Shown: positions 1-6,989 of the stretch, piece after piece | Layout of the letters: each line of letters opens with the position of its first letter | Position numbering within the stretch: the stretch's first letter is position 1 | Assembly (NCBI GenBank): GCA_050013615.1 | Contig: JBEKEX010000071.1 | Location: forward strand, 1-11,069 | Source of the DNA: JBEKEX01 sp050013615 | GTDB lineage: Bacteria; Chloroflexota; Anaerolineae; Anaerolineales; Anaerolineaceae | Direction: 5' to 3' | Length of the DNA: 11,069 nt | Made by a program: the position numbers and the translations under genes | Notes under the pieces: model-generated | Databases searched by the model: none | What the model saw: only the letters and a program-made list of their open reading frames with translations | What the model was told of the DNA's origin: nothing

Positions 1-670
1 ATTCTCCCACGGCGCCTGGTTTATGGATTAGCCAGCCTTGGCCATTGATGAATGGCGGAAAGTACGGGTACCATCCAGCCACATTCACCTGTCGGGCGTC
101 AAAACTCAGAACACCCGGCGTTGCAGGCAAATCAAGCGTGTAGGTGAGTTTCAATTCCACAGATTCTCCCGGCGCCAACGGCGCCAGAAGCGGTAAGACG
201 AGCTTCTCGCCATCCAAAGTGGAGCCCACCACTGGCTTGTCATCGATGAGAACATCTGATTTCATTTGGAATTCACCATCGTTCAAATCAGGCTCGACCA
301 CCAGCACAAGCTCGCTCAATATGTCCGCTGAGCGGTTGGTATAGCGGATGGTCTCATCCACTGCCAATCGGTGAGTCGGGTAATCCAATTCGGCGGTGAG
401 GGTATAGCGCGTGCGGGTGGAGGTGTCTTGGGGAATTGATGGCTGAGTTAATGTAGCAATGGGCGTGGATGTGAAAATCGGAGTGGAAGTCGTAGTCGCA
501 CCGGCTGTCGATGTGGGCGCTTGAACAGCAACTGTCGCGGAGGGACTTGGGTCAGGTGTTGCTCGCTGTACACAGCCAGCGATTAAGGTCAGCATGAACA
601 GACAAAGAAGCCATAACATTTTCTTTGCATGATTGGGAAAATGAACCGTTGCGTCGGTTTGTTTCATCAT
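1..670 (-). CDS. Secreted lipoprotein with M1-peptidase-like N-terminal domain (partial)
   Basis: This reading frame is open from an ATG at 670 to the left edge of the window, giving 223 residues with the C-terminus missing. It starts with a lipoprotein signal: Lys16-Lys17, a hydrophobic stretch and the lipobox LIAGC with the lipidated cysteine at residue 33. A Ser/Thr/Pro/Ala-rich linker follows to about residue 80. Next comes a beta-rich domain (YTLTAELDYPTHRL, later VDETIRYTNRS and AGWYPYFPPF, GQGW) that resembles the N-terminal domain of M1-family zinc aminopeptidases and their bacterial relatives. The catalytic HEXXH region would lie outside the window, so peptidase activity is inferred and could be absent. 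Two tandem ATGs (670 and 667) lie behind AGGTG at 679-675; the spacing (4 or 7 nt) slightly favours 667. ATG 619 is a further alternative but removes the lysines. The protein is probably anchored on the outer face of the cytoplasmic membrane. Confidence 0.72.
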   Translation of the reverse strand, partial: MMKQTDATVHFPNHAKKMLWLLCLFMLTLIAGCVQRATPDPSPSATVAVQAPTSTAGATTTSTPIFTSTPIATLTQPSIPQDTSTRTRYTLTAELDYPTHRLAVDETIRYTNRSADILSELVLVVEPDLNDGEFQMKSDVLIDDKPVVGSTLDGEKLVLPLLAPLAPGESVELKLTYTLDLPATPGVLSFDARQVNVAGWYPYFPPFINGQGWLIHKPGAVGE

Positions 671-715
671 TAAGCACCTGACCAATTCATCAGCATGATT
701 GTTGATGCTCTTTGA

Positions 716-733
716 TTAATTGTAAACAATTAA
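716..733. promoter_or_regulatory. Perfect palindrome overlapping a minus-strand -10 box
   Basis: TTAATTGT-AA-ACAATTAA is an 18-bp palindrome with perfect 8-bp arms, 46 bp upstream of the lipoprotein start. On the minus strand it contains TACAAT (724-719), a good -10 box, although no convincing -35 is seen at the right distance. A second, shorter inverted repeat (AGCAT, 8 nt, ATGCT; 692-709) lies between it and the gene. A palindrome over the -10 is the usual position for a repressor operator. The regulator is unknown, and an AT-rich palindrome could also arise by chance. Confidence 0.4.
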
Positions 734-762
734 CGCAATTGGAAAACATTTTAAAGGAAGTC

Positions 763-790
763 AAAAAAAGGACTGCAAGCAGTCCTTTTT
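763..790 (-). terminator. Intrinsic terminator of the GT2 glycosyltransferase gene
   Basis: GGACTG (770-775) pairs with CAGTCC (780-785) around a CAAG loop, flanked by seven A on the left and five T on the right. The A/T runs extend the stem and supply a U-tract in either direction. Read on the minus strand, it lies 28 bp after the glycosyltransferase stop and before the lipoprotein promoter, so it separates the two minus-strand genes. Confidence 0.8.
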
Positions 791-817
791 GAAAATCAAT
801 TTTTTGAAGGCCGGGGC

Positions 818-2302
818 TTACAACCGTGCAGCGGCTTCCTGATGGTTGAACTCCAGGTTCTGGGCAATGTTCAAACCCGCCATGTAGAGATAACCGGCTG
901 TGTAGACCAGCATCCAAGGCGCCACTTCCCAGCCGACGACCGGCGTCAGCACCGCAATCACGATCAATGAATAGAACGCCAGCGCCAACTCACCATAGAC
1001 CATGGGGCTGAGCGGCATGGCATAAGTATTACCGACCCATTCTCTGCTTTTGTTCGTCAGGTTGAACTTCGGCGTACGCTCGAACGTCCCGCGCGTCTTC
1101 GAGAATAGTCCTTCGAACACGGCAATGGAGTTATTCAACGACAGGCCGAAGCCGATCAGGATCAGGACCGGCAGCAAGCGCACACGATCCACCAGGCGCG
1201 GCGTGTAATCGGTACGCGCCAACATGTACATCATCGGTGGGCCAAAAGTAGCAATGGCGGACCAAGAAAACAATTTCAGGAAGGTGGGCGCGAACAAACC
1301 AATTGGCAGGATCAACACCAGTACCATCAACATCAGCGGATGCACAAAATAACCCGTGATGTGGATGAAGCCCATCAGCCTGCGCCACCAGGGCATATCT
1401 TCTTTGAGCATTTCGGGTATCAATTTCTTGACTGTCTGGAAACTGCCCTTGGCCCAGCGGAATTGCTGCTTCTTGAAAGCTTCGACCTGTGCCGGCAGTT
1501 CGGCGGGGACGACCACGTCCGGCAGGTAACCGATACGCCAGCCGCGCATCTGCGCCCGGTAGCTCAAATCAAGGTCTTCGGTGAGCGTGTCGGATTGCCA
1601 GCCGCCGGCATCCTCGATGGTTGCCTTCCGCCACAAGCCGGCTGTACCGTTAAAGTTAAGAAACAAGCCGTTGCGGGAGCGGGCAGTCTGTTCGACAATA
1701 AAGTGACCATCGATGCCCAATGATTGGGCTTCCGTGAAAACACTGTAATGGTGATTCAGGTGTCCCCAGCGTGTCTGCAAACAACCCAGCGTAGGGTCTC
1801 TGAATTCCTGCACCGTGCGCGAAAGCCAATCTGGCTCGGGGGCAAAGTCAGCGTCGAAGATGCCGACCAACTCGCCGGTGGCCGTCTTCAAACCTTCCGT
1901 CAAAGCGCCGGCTTTAAACCCACGCCGGTCGCTGCGATGGATCAATTCGAAATTCTTGCCACGGGATTTGTATTGGGTCACCAGGCGTGAGACCAACAAT
2001 GCGGTGTCATCGGTTGAATCGTCCAGCACCTGGATCTGCAACTTATCCACCGGATAGTTCAGCCTGCTGATGCAACTCAGCAGTCTTTCCACCATATAGC
2101 GTTCGTTATAAAGCGGTAATTGGATGGTCACACTCGGCAATTCCGAGGTAGGTGTCAGCACTGGCGGTTGATACGGCTTCTGCCGGGACCGCATATAGAT
2201 CAAGGTGGTTACCAGATTGTTCAGCCCATAAACCATCAACCCCAACAAACTCACCAAATATAAAAATTCGATGATGACGACGATGAAGCCAAAAAATGTC
2301 AT
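818..2302 (-). CDS. Membrane GT2 glycosyltransferase, cellulose/mannan synthase-like
   Basis: This 494-aa integral membrane processive-type glycosyltransferase would build a beta-linked polysaccharide from a nucleotide sugar on the cytoplasmic side. Residues about 5-37 form an N-terminal membrane segment. The GT-A catalytic domain follows, with all hallmark residues: LDDSTDD (Asp94-Asp95), DAD at 150-152, the acceptor-site motif FNGTAGLWR (217-225), the catalytic TED (241-243) and QQFRW (279-283, the QxxRW motif). Several membrane segments lie at about 311-360, 376-398 and 435-480, with KTRGTFERTPKF (402-413) between them, as in CesA/CslA-like enzymes. No PilZ domain is present. AGGAG at 2316-2312 lies 9 nt before the ATG. 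The sugar is unknown; glucan and mannan are both possible. No partner subunit (BcsB, cellulase) is adjacent, so the gene appears to stand alone with its own terminator. Confidence 0.9.
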   Translation of the reverse strand: MTFFGFIVVIIEFLYLVSLLGLMVYGLNNLVTTLIYMRSRQKPYQPPVLTPTSELPSVTIQLPLYNERYMVERLLSCISRLNYPVDKLQIQVLDDSTDDTALLVSRLVTQYKSRGKNFELIHRSDRRGFKAGALTEGLKTATGELVGIFDADFAPEPDWLSRTVQEFRDPTLGCLQTRWGHLNHHYSVFTEAQSLGIDGHFIVEQTARSRNGLFLNFNGTAGLWRKATIEDAGGWQSDTLTEDLDLSYRAQMRGWRIGYLPDVVVPAELPAQVEAFKKQQFRWAKGSFQTVKKLIPEMLKEDMPWWRRLMGFIHITGYFVHPLMLMVLVLILPIGLFAPTFLKLFSWSAIATFGPPMMYMLARTDYTPRLVDRVRLLPVLILIGFGLSLNNSIAVFEGLFSKTRGTFERTPKFNLTNKSREWVGNTYAMPLSPMVYGELALAFYSLIVIAVLTPVVGWEVAPWMLVYTAGYLYMAGLNIAQNLEFNHQEAAARL

Positions 2303-2372
2303 AGAACCCTACTCCTAAAAAAGCGCCACAGCCTCTACAAATAACCCTTCCCGGACTGCCTGGCAACGTGTA

Positions 2373-2378
2373 ATTATA
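2373..2378 (-). promoter_or_regulatory. Candidate -10 box for the GT2 glycosyltransferase
   Basis: TATAAT on the minus strand is an exact -10 consensus 71 bp upstream of the glycosyltransferase start. No good -35 hexamer lies 16-18 bp further upstream, so this is a partial promoter call in an AT-rich stretch. Confidence 0.35.
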
Positions 2379-2584
2379 AATCTATCCTACCGGATACAGA
2401 TTAGAGTTAGATTAATTAAACCCAAATTGTCTCTAATGTGACATTTTTTGTACCGATTCCCATTAAAATAGTGGCGGGAATGAACAAACCGCGGGATAAT
2501 TATAAGGAAAGTGTTCATCTACGATAAACAGGAAGCGGCCTCCCACCCGCAAGGCTAAGTTCTTTTCAAGGCAATTCACCCGGG
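2379..2584. other. Divergent intergenic region, nothing else recognised
   Basis: This is the central part of the 372-bp gap between the divergent glycosyltransferase and gyrA genes. It is AT-rich on the left (repeated TAATCT-like words at about 2392-2415) and more GC-rich on the right. I see no gene, strong hairpin or known RNA element. A 15-codon ATG frame beginning at about 2480 shows no sign of being real. Confidence 0.5.
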
Positions 2585-2612
2585 CTGCCAGTCAAAAGGA
2601 ATGGGGTATAAT
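2585..2612 (+). promoter_or_regulatory. Promoter of gyrA
   Basis: A perfect TATAAT (2607-2612) lies 16 bp after CTGCCA (2585-2590), a 4/6 match to the -35 consensus. Transcription would begin near 2619, leaving a leader of about 55 nt before the gyrA start. Confidence 0.6.
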
Positions 2613-2674
2613 CGCTCTTTGCCCTAATTAACAGGCTTTAACAAACAACCCGAAGCCAATTGTTGAGAGGTTTT

Positions 2675-5152
2675 ATGGATATTGGTTCTATTCAATCTGT
2701 CGATATCGACGAACAGATGCGCACGGCTTATCTCGATTATGCCATGAGCGTCATTGTGGCGCGTGCATTACCAGATGCCCGCGACGGCTTGAAACCCGTC
2801 CACCGGCGCATTCTCTATGCCATGATGGATATGGGCATCCGCGCCAGCAGCTCCTATAAGAAATCCGCCCGTATCGTGGGTGAAGTGCTAGGAAAATACC
2901 ATCCCCACGGTGACCAAGCAGTCTACGAAGCCATGGCACGCCTGGCGCAGGATTTCTCAATGCGCTACCCTCTCGTAGATGGACAGGGAAACTTCGGCTC
3001 GATCGATGGCGATTCACCCGCAGCCATGCGTTACACCGAAGCGCGCATGGGGGTAATGGGCGAAGAAATGATGGCGGACATCGACAAGAACACTGTGGAT
3101 TTTGTCGATAATTTCGACGGCTCCCTGCAGGAACCTTCGGTGTTGCCAGCCCGCTTGCCCAACCTTTTGTTGAACGGCTCCTCTGGCATTGCCGTTGGCA
3201 TGGCGACCAACATCCCGCCCCACAATTTGCGTGAGCTGACCGCCGCCATCGATTACCTCATCGACCATTATGACGCTATCGACGAGGTGACCATCGAAGA
3301 TTTAATGAAGCTGCTCCCCGGCCCCGACTTCCCCACCGGTGGAATCATCGTCGGGAACGAGGGCATTCGCCAGGCCTACAGTACCGGCCGTGGGCGTATC
3401 GTCGTTCGCGGTCTGGCTCACATCGAGGAGATCAAGGGTGGTCGCAACGCCATCGTCATTACGGAAATCCCCTATCAGATCAACAAGACCACTCTGATCG
3501 AACGCATCGCCGAGTTGGTACGTCAAGGGCGCATCGATGCCATCTCCGACCTGCGCGATGAATCGGACCGGCGCGGCATGAGTATCGTCATCGAGCTCAA
3601 GCGTGGTGCGGCTCCGCGCCAGATCCTCAATCAGCTCTATAAATATACACCGCTGCAATCGTCTTTCGGCATAAACCTGCTGGCGCTGGTGGATAACGAG
3701 CCACGCCACCTGTCGCTCAAACGTGCGCTGCAGGTCTATATCGAGCACCGCCAGAATGTCATCACCCGCCGTACGCGCTTCGATTTGGATAAGGCCCTGC
3801 AGCGCGCTCACATTCTGGACGGCTTGCTGATCGCATTGGCCAACCTGGACGCGGTCATCCAGACCATCCGGCAGTCGAAAGATGTGGACACTGCCAAAGA
3901 ACAGTTGATCAAAAAATTCAATCTGAGCGAGGTACAGGCGCAGGCCATCCTCGACATGCAATTACGCCGGCTGGCTGCCTTGGAACGCCAAAAGATCGAG
4001 GATGAGCATAAAGAGTTATTGGAGCGCATCGCCTTTTTGAATGATTTGCTGGAGCACCCCGCCAAGATACTGGAGATCATCAAAGCCGACCTGAACGAGA
4101 TGAGCGAAAAGTACAGCGACGAACGCCGTACGCACATCCAACCCTTGGAACAAGAAAACTTGAAAGAAGAGGACTTGATCCCCGACGAGTCAGTTTTAAT
4201 CACTTTCACTCAGAAGGGTTACATCAAGCGTGTGGCCGCCAACTTGTATCATACCCAGGGACGCGGCGGCCGGGGCGTATCGGGGCAGACCGTCCGTGAA
4301 GAGGATGAGGTCATCCTGCTGCTTCCGGCGCATACCCTTCATACAATCCTCTTTTTCTCCGACCGCGGCAAAGTGTATTCGGAAAAGGCTTACCAGATCC
4401 CGGATGCCAACCGCACGGACCGGGGCATCCCCATCGTCAACGTTCTGTCATTGGAAGCGGGTGAACGGATCACCGCAGCAGTAGCCGTGCCGGATTTCCA
4501 GCATGCGGAATTCTGCACCATGGCCACCGTGCAAGGCAAGGTCAAGCGCGTGGCGCTCTCCGAATTTTCCAGCGTGCGCCCTTCCGGTTTGATTGCCGTC
4601 AGCCTGGACGACAAAGATGAGCTGGGTTGGGTGCGGCTAACCAGTGGCAAGGATGAGATCATCCTGGTCAGCGCCGATGGACAGGCACTCCGATTTTCAG
4701 AAAGCAAGATCCGCCCAACCGGCCGGCCAGCCGGAGGCGTAGCAGGCATCAGGCTGGCATCCGGCGACCATTTGGCGTCGATGGATGTCATTACACCGGA
4801 TGGCTGTTTGCTGGTGATGACGGAACATGGCTTTGGCAAACGCACCCAGGTCAAGGCTTACACTGCCAAAGGTCGTGCGACCTCCGGCGTGGCGACCATC
4901 GATCAGAAGAACCTGGCCAAGACCGGCAAAATTGCCGCCGCGCGGGTGGTTTTGGACACCGACGAGGTGACCTTCATCTCGTCCAACGGTGTGGTGCTCC
5001 GGTTGAAAGCCAAGGACATCTCGATCAGCAGCCGTGCGACGCGCGGCCTGCATTTGATGGGTCTGGCTGAAGGTGACTTCGTTGCTTCAATGGCACGCAT
5101 CGCTGCTGCAGAACCCCCCAAAGAACCAACGCCTGTTGAGAATAACGCCTAG
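2675..5152 (+). CDS. gyrA: DNA gyrase subunit A
   Basis: GyrA is the breakage-reunion subunit of gyrase; with GyrB it forms the A2B2 enzyme that introduces negative supercoils using ATP. The 825-aa protein starts MDIGSIQ and has the family's N-terminal signature (YLDYAMSVIVARALPDARDG). The winged-helix region carries HPHGDQAVYEAM and the catalytic tyrosine in AAMRYTE (Tyr120). Tower and coiled-coil regions run to about residue 490, and the C-terminal beta-pinwheel begins near 500. The GyrA box QGRGGRG (528-534) identifies it as GyrA rather than ParC, because it is needed for DNA wrapping. A short Pro/Glu-rich tail ends the protein. I chose ATG 2675 with GAGAGG at 2665-2670; an in-frame TTG at 2660 would place that site inside the gene. 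The quinolone-contact position equivalent to E. coli Ser83 is Gln81 here, and the Asp87 position is Glu85. gyrB is not adjacent. Confidence 0.97.
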   Translation: MDIGSIQSVDIDEQMRTAYLDYAMSVIVARALPDARDGLKPVHRRILYAMMDMGIRASSSYKKSARIVGEVLGKYHPHGDQAVYEAMARLAQDFSMRYPLVDGQGNFGSIDGDSPAAMRYTEARMGVMGEEMMADIDKNTVDFVDNFDGSLQEPSVLPARLPNLLLNGSSGIAVGMATNIPPHNLRELTAAIDYLIDHYDAIDEVTIEDLMKLLPGPDFPTGGIIVGNEGIRQAYSTGRGRIVVRGLAHIEEIKGGRNAIVITEIPYQINKTTLIERIAELVRQGRIDAISDLRDESDRRGMSIVIELKRGAAPRQILNQLYKYTPLQSSFGINLLALVDNEPRHLSLKRALQVYIEHRQNVITRRTRFDLDKALQRAHILDGLLIALANLDAVIQTIRQSKDVDTAKEQLIKKFNLSEVQAQAILDMQLRRLAALERQKIEDEHKELLERIAFLNDLLEHPAKILEIIKADLNEMSEKYSDERRTHIQPLEQENLKEEDLIPDESVLITFTQKGYIKRVAANLYHTQGRGGRGVSGQTVREEDEVILLLPAHTLHTILFFSDRGKVYSEKAYQIPDANRTDRGIPIVNVLSLEAGERITAAVAVPDFQHAEFCTMATVQGKVKRVALSEFSSVRPSGLIAVSLDDKDELGWVRLTSGKDEIILVSADGQALRFSESKIRPTGRPAGGVAGIRLASGDHLASMDVITPDGCLLVMTEHGFGKRTQVKAYTAKGRATSGVATIDQKNLAKTGKIAAARVVLDTDEVTFISSNGVVLRLKAKDISISSRATRGLHLMGLAEGDFVASMARIAAAEPPKEPTPVENNA

Positions 5153-5160
5153 GAACACGA

Positions 5161-5200
5161 TCGGGGCCCGGCAATAACACTACCGGACCCCGAACCTTTT
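5161..5200 (+). terminator. Terminator of gyrA
   Basis: A GC-rich hairpin pairs CGGGG (5162-5166) with CCCCG (5188-5192) and CCGG (5168-5171) with CCGG (5183-5186), with one mismatch between the two blocks and an 11-nt loop. AACCTTTT follows. It sits 9 bp after the gyrA stop and before the convergent small membrane protein gene. The T-run is short. Confidence 0.7.
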
Positions 5201-5237
5201 ATCACACAGGAAAATTCAAAAATGGTGCCAGGACAAG

Positions 5238-5459
5238 CTAAAAGACCGGCAGGCTGATGCTCCCCGTGATCAACAAGAAAAAGACACCCACTGCGCAGAC
5301 CATCAGCAACAGCATGAGCACAATGATAAATCGTTGAGGCGCAGTCATCCCCAGGAAATGCCGCTCTTCCTCCATCGGCATCTCTTCGACCGAGCTTTGC
5401 ACCATCGGCGTCTCTGCATCCGGTGCCTTATTTGCGGTATTTCTCAAGTCATCTAACAT
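5238..5459 (-). CDS. Small single-pass membrane protein, function unknown
   Basis: This 73-aa protein has a polar, acidic N-terminal half (SVEEMPMEEERHF), the segment LGMTAPQRF and one strong hydrophobic helix at about residues 44-66, ending in a short tail (GSISLPVF). By the positive-inside rule, Arg43 just before the helix and the lack of charge after it suggest the N-terminus is cytoplasmic. I chose the ATG at 5459 because GGAGG (5470-5466) lies 6 nt upstream. A longer in-frame start at 5492 would overlap birA and lacks such a site. The gene begins 29 bp after the birA stop on the same strand, so the two are probably cotranscribed. I do not recognise the family. No signal peptidase site, metal-binding motif or enzymatic motif is visible. 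Confidence 0.75.
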   Translation of the reverse strand: MLDDLRNTANKAPDAETPMVQSSVEEMPMEEERHFLGMTAPQRFIIVLMLLLMVCAVGVFFLLITGSISLPVF

Positions 5460-5488
5460 GAGCGTCCTCCCCGAACAAATGATGGTTG

Positions 5489-6271
5489 TCAATCGGCTAA
5501 ACGGAGATGCACATCTCCGATCTGAACACTCAAATTTTCACCCGAAAGTCCTTGCAAAGCCAGTCGTCCATCCGGCAGAACACCAGTGAGGGTGCCTTCG
5601 ATCTCCGAGATGCCCTGCTGCTCAATGCGCACTCGCTCACCTTTGAAGGCCAGTCTCTCCTGCCAGGCCTGGATGAAAGACCCACTGATCATTTGCTGCC
5701 GCCAATCGAACAGGGCAGCCAATATATATTTTAGCACGTCGAAGCGGTTCACAGCATGCCCCAGTTTTTGTTCCAGGCAGGTCGCCGGGAAGATGAGCTG
5801 GCTGGCTGGCGGTACGGAAGTAGGTGCAACATTGATACCAATCCCGAGCACCACCCCCGCCAGGTTTTCCCCCGACCACGACGCCTCCGCCAGGACGCCG
5901 CAGACCTTTTTCTGCTCCAGCAGCACATCGTTGGGCCACTTGACCTGCGGCCGCAAGCCGTAGTGTTTTTCCAATGCCGCGGCAACACCCAATGCTCCCA
6001 AAGGAGAGAAAAGCTGGAGATGGGTCATTTCCTGCGGCGATGGTTTGAACACCAGGCTGAAAGCCAGCGCCGCGCCGGGTTGGGTGATCCAACTGCGCCC
6101 CATGCGCCCGCGTCCGGCAGACTGCCGGTCAGCCACCACCAAGCACCCATCTGTTGCGCCTTGCTCGGCCCACGCCAGGGCTTCATCATTGGTCGAGGTT
6201 ATCTCGTCGAAATAACGTAGCTCAGGGAGGGGCAGTCCCGCCAGGTACGTTTTGAGTGTGTCTGCATCCAT
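5489..6271 (-). CDS. birA: Biotin--[acetyl-CoA-carboxylase] ligase, monofunctional
   Basis: The enzyme activates biotin with ATP to biotinyl-5'-AMP and transfers it to the conserved lysine of biotin carboxyl carrier proteins in the cytoplasm. From ATG 6271 the protein has 260 residues. It shows the substrate-recognition segment STND (26-29), the biotinyl-AMP binding loop GRGRMGRSW (53-61), KWPNDV (111-116), KKVCGVLAE (121-129, with the lysine equivalent to the E. coli active-site lysine) and GIGINV (143-148). A small SH3-like C-terminal domain runs from about residue 210. The N-terminal helix-turn-helix of bifunctional BirA is absent, so it should not act as a biotin repressor. The start is uncertain: no Shine-Dalgarno site precedes ATG 6271, but TACAAT lies 7 nt upstream on the coding strand, which would suit a leaderless mRNA. 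An in-frame ATG at 6304 also lacks a binding site. Confidence 0.93.
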   Translation of the reverse strand: MDADTLKTYLAGLPLPELRYFDEITSTNDEALAWAEQGATDGCLVVADRQSAGRGRMGRSWITQPGAALAFSLVFKPSPQEMTHLQLFSPLGALGVAAALEKHYGLRPQVKWPNDVLLEQKKVCGVLAEASWSGENLAGVVLGIGINVAPTSVPPASQLIFPATCLEQKLGHAVNRFDVLKYILAALFDWRQQMISGSFIQAWQERLAFKGERVRIEQQGISEIEGTLTGVLPDGRLALQGLSGENLSVQIGDVHLRLAD

Positions 6272-6308
6272 GGAATCTATTGTACACGCTTTCCATTCGG
6301 TCATTAAA

Positions 6309-6335
6309 TGCCTGCACAGAGGTGCCTGCACAGAG
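6309..6335. repeat. Short tandem repeat, 13 nt x 2
   Basis: TGCCTGCACAGAG occurs exactly twice (6309-6321 and 6323-6335), separated by one G. It lies between hsp20 and birA, upstream of the preferred birA start and overlapping any longer birA frame. A local duplication or a direct-repeat protein binding site are both possible. Confidence 0.6.
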
Positions 6336-6382
6336 AGGCGCCTGTTCGAACAATTTTAGAATACCAGGAATATTAAAGCATT

Positions 6383-6406
6383 CTAGCGGCGGAGGACCGC
6401 CGCTAG
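6383..6406 (-). terminator. Hairpin terminator of hsp20
   Basis: A perfect 10-bp stem (CTAGCGGCGG with CCGCCGCTAG) closes a 4-nt AGGA loop, 27 bp after the hsp20 stop on the minus strand. The downstream sequence on that strand (AATGCTTTAATATT) is only weakly T-rich, so termination may be incomplete and some transcripts could continue into birA. Confidence 0.7.
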
Positions 6407-6432
6407 ATGCAAACCAATTCGGAGGAGGAGAA

Positions 6433-6846
6433 TTATTTGGCAACGACTTTGACAGTCTTCGGCTTGGCTTCTTCTGCCTTCGGGATGTGCAGAGTCAGCA
6501 CGCCATCCTTCATGACTGCGGTCGATTTTGAAGCATCTAATGTCACCGGCAAGCTAATCGAACGGTAGAACTTGCCCTCGGGAAGCTCAGAGAAGATGTA
6601 ATCAGCCTTCTCGTCCCGCGTCGCTTTGAACTCGCCTTGAATGATGACGGTATCATTGTCGATCTGAATATCGACTTCGTCTGCCGATAAGCCGGGCAAC
6701 AGGGCGGTCACATCGTAGCCTTCCGTTTCAGCCTTCACGTCCACCGGGAATGAATAATCCCGTTCTGGCCACTCATGCTCCATCATGTGTTCCATCATGC
6801 GCTGCCGCATCACTCGACCCAAAGGTAAACCATAATAGTAAGTCAT
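6433..6846 (-). CDS. hsp20: Small heat-shock protein, Hsp20/alpha-crystallin family
   Basis: This is an ATP-independent cytoplasmic holdase chaperone that forms oligomers and keeps unfolding proteins from aggregating. The 137-aa protein has a short Met/His/Arg-rich N-terminal arm (VMRQRMMEHMMEHEW, 12-26), then the alpha-crystallin domain at about 30-123. Within it are PGLSADEVDI (51-60), the strand around VIIQGEF (67-73), FYRSISLP (93-100) and the signature AVMKDGVLTL (110-119) with GVL at 115-117. VKV (132-134) near the C-terminus could serve as the [IV]-x-[IV] oligomerisation motif. ATG 6846 is chosen because GGAGG (6856-6852) lies 5 nt upstream; an in-frame TTG at 6858 would overlap that site. 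No CIRCE-type inverted repeat was seen upstream, so heat control, if any, must use something else. Confidence 0.94.
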   Translation of the reverse strand: MTYYYGLPLGRVMRQRMMEHMMEHEWPERDYSFPVDVKAETEGYDVTALLPGLSADEVDIQIDNDTVIIQGEFKATRDEKADYIFSELPEGKFYRSISLPVTLDASKSTAVMKDGVLTLHIPKAEEAKPKTVKVVAK

Positions 6847-6943
6847 TTCAACCTCCAATGTTCTGGTGAGATAGTTTTTATCTTTCTATGTTCCCCATCT
6901 TACATTTGGAGTGTTGGAATTGTACAAACAAAAGATAGATTTT

Positions 6944-6970
6944 TTGTTAGAATATTTTTTATGGTATGAT
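6944..6970 (+). promoter_or_regulatory. Extended -10 promoter of the acidic-tail protein gene
   Basis: TGGTATGAT (6962-6970) is an extended -10 element (TGn plus TATGAT, 5/6). TTGTTA at 6944-6949 serves as a -35-like hexamer at a short 15-bp spacing. Transcription would begin near 6977, which argues against translation starting at ATG 6966 and supports ATG 6990. Confidence 0.5.
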
Positions 6971-6989
6971 TCGCCCACTGAGGCACAGA

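Noticed and set aside
144..344. 66-codon plus-strand frame at the left edge
   Set aside because: It lies antisense within the lipoprotein gene, whose lipobox and domain pattern are convincing.
2480..2530. 15-codon ATG frame and a 6-bp inverted repeat (ATGAAC/GTTCAT) upstream of gyrA
   Set aside because: Too short, with no supporting ribosome binding site or conserved feature; expected by chance in a region of this size.
3302..3961. 219-codon open frame antisense to gyrA
   Set aside because: The gyrA reading on the opposite strand is certain. The antisense frame has no recognisable domain and fits codon-bias shadowing.
6895..6930. Possible CIRCE heat-shock operator upstream of hsp20
   Set aside because: Only one half resembles the element (GGAGTGTTGG); no matching TTAGCACTC-like half lies 9 nt away.
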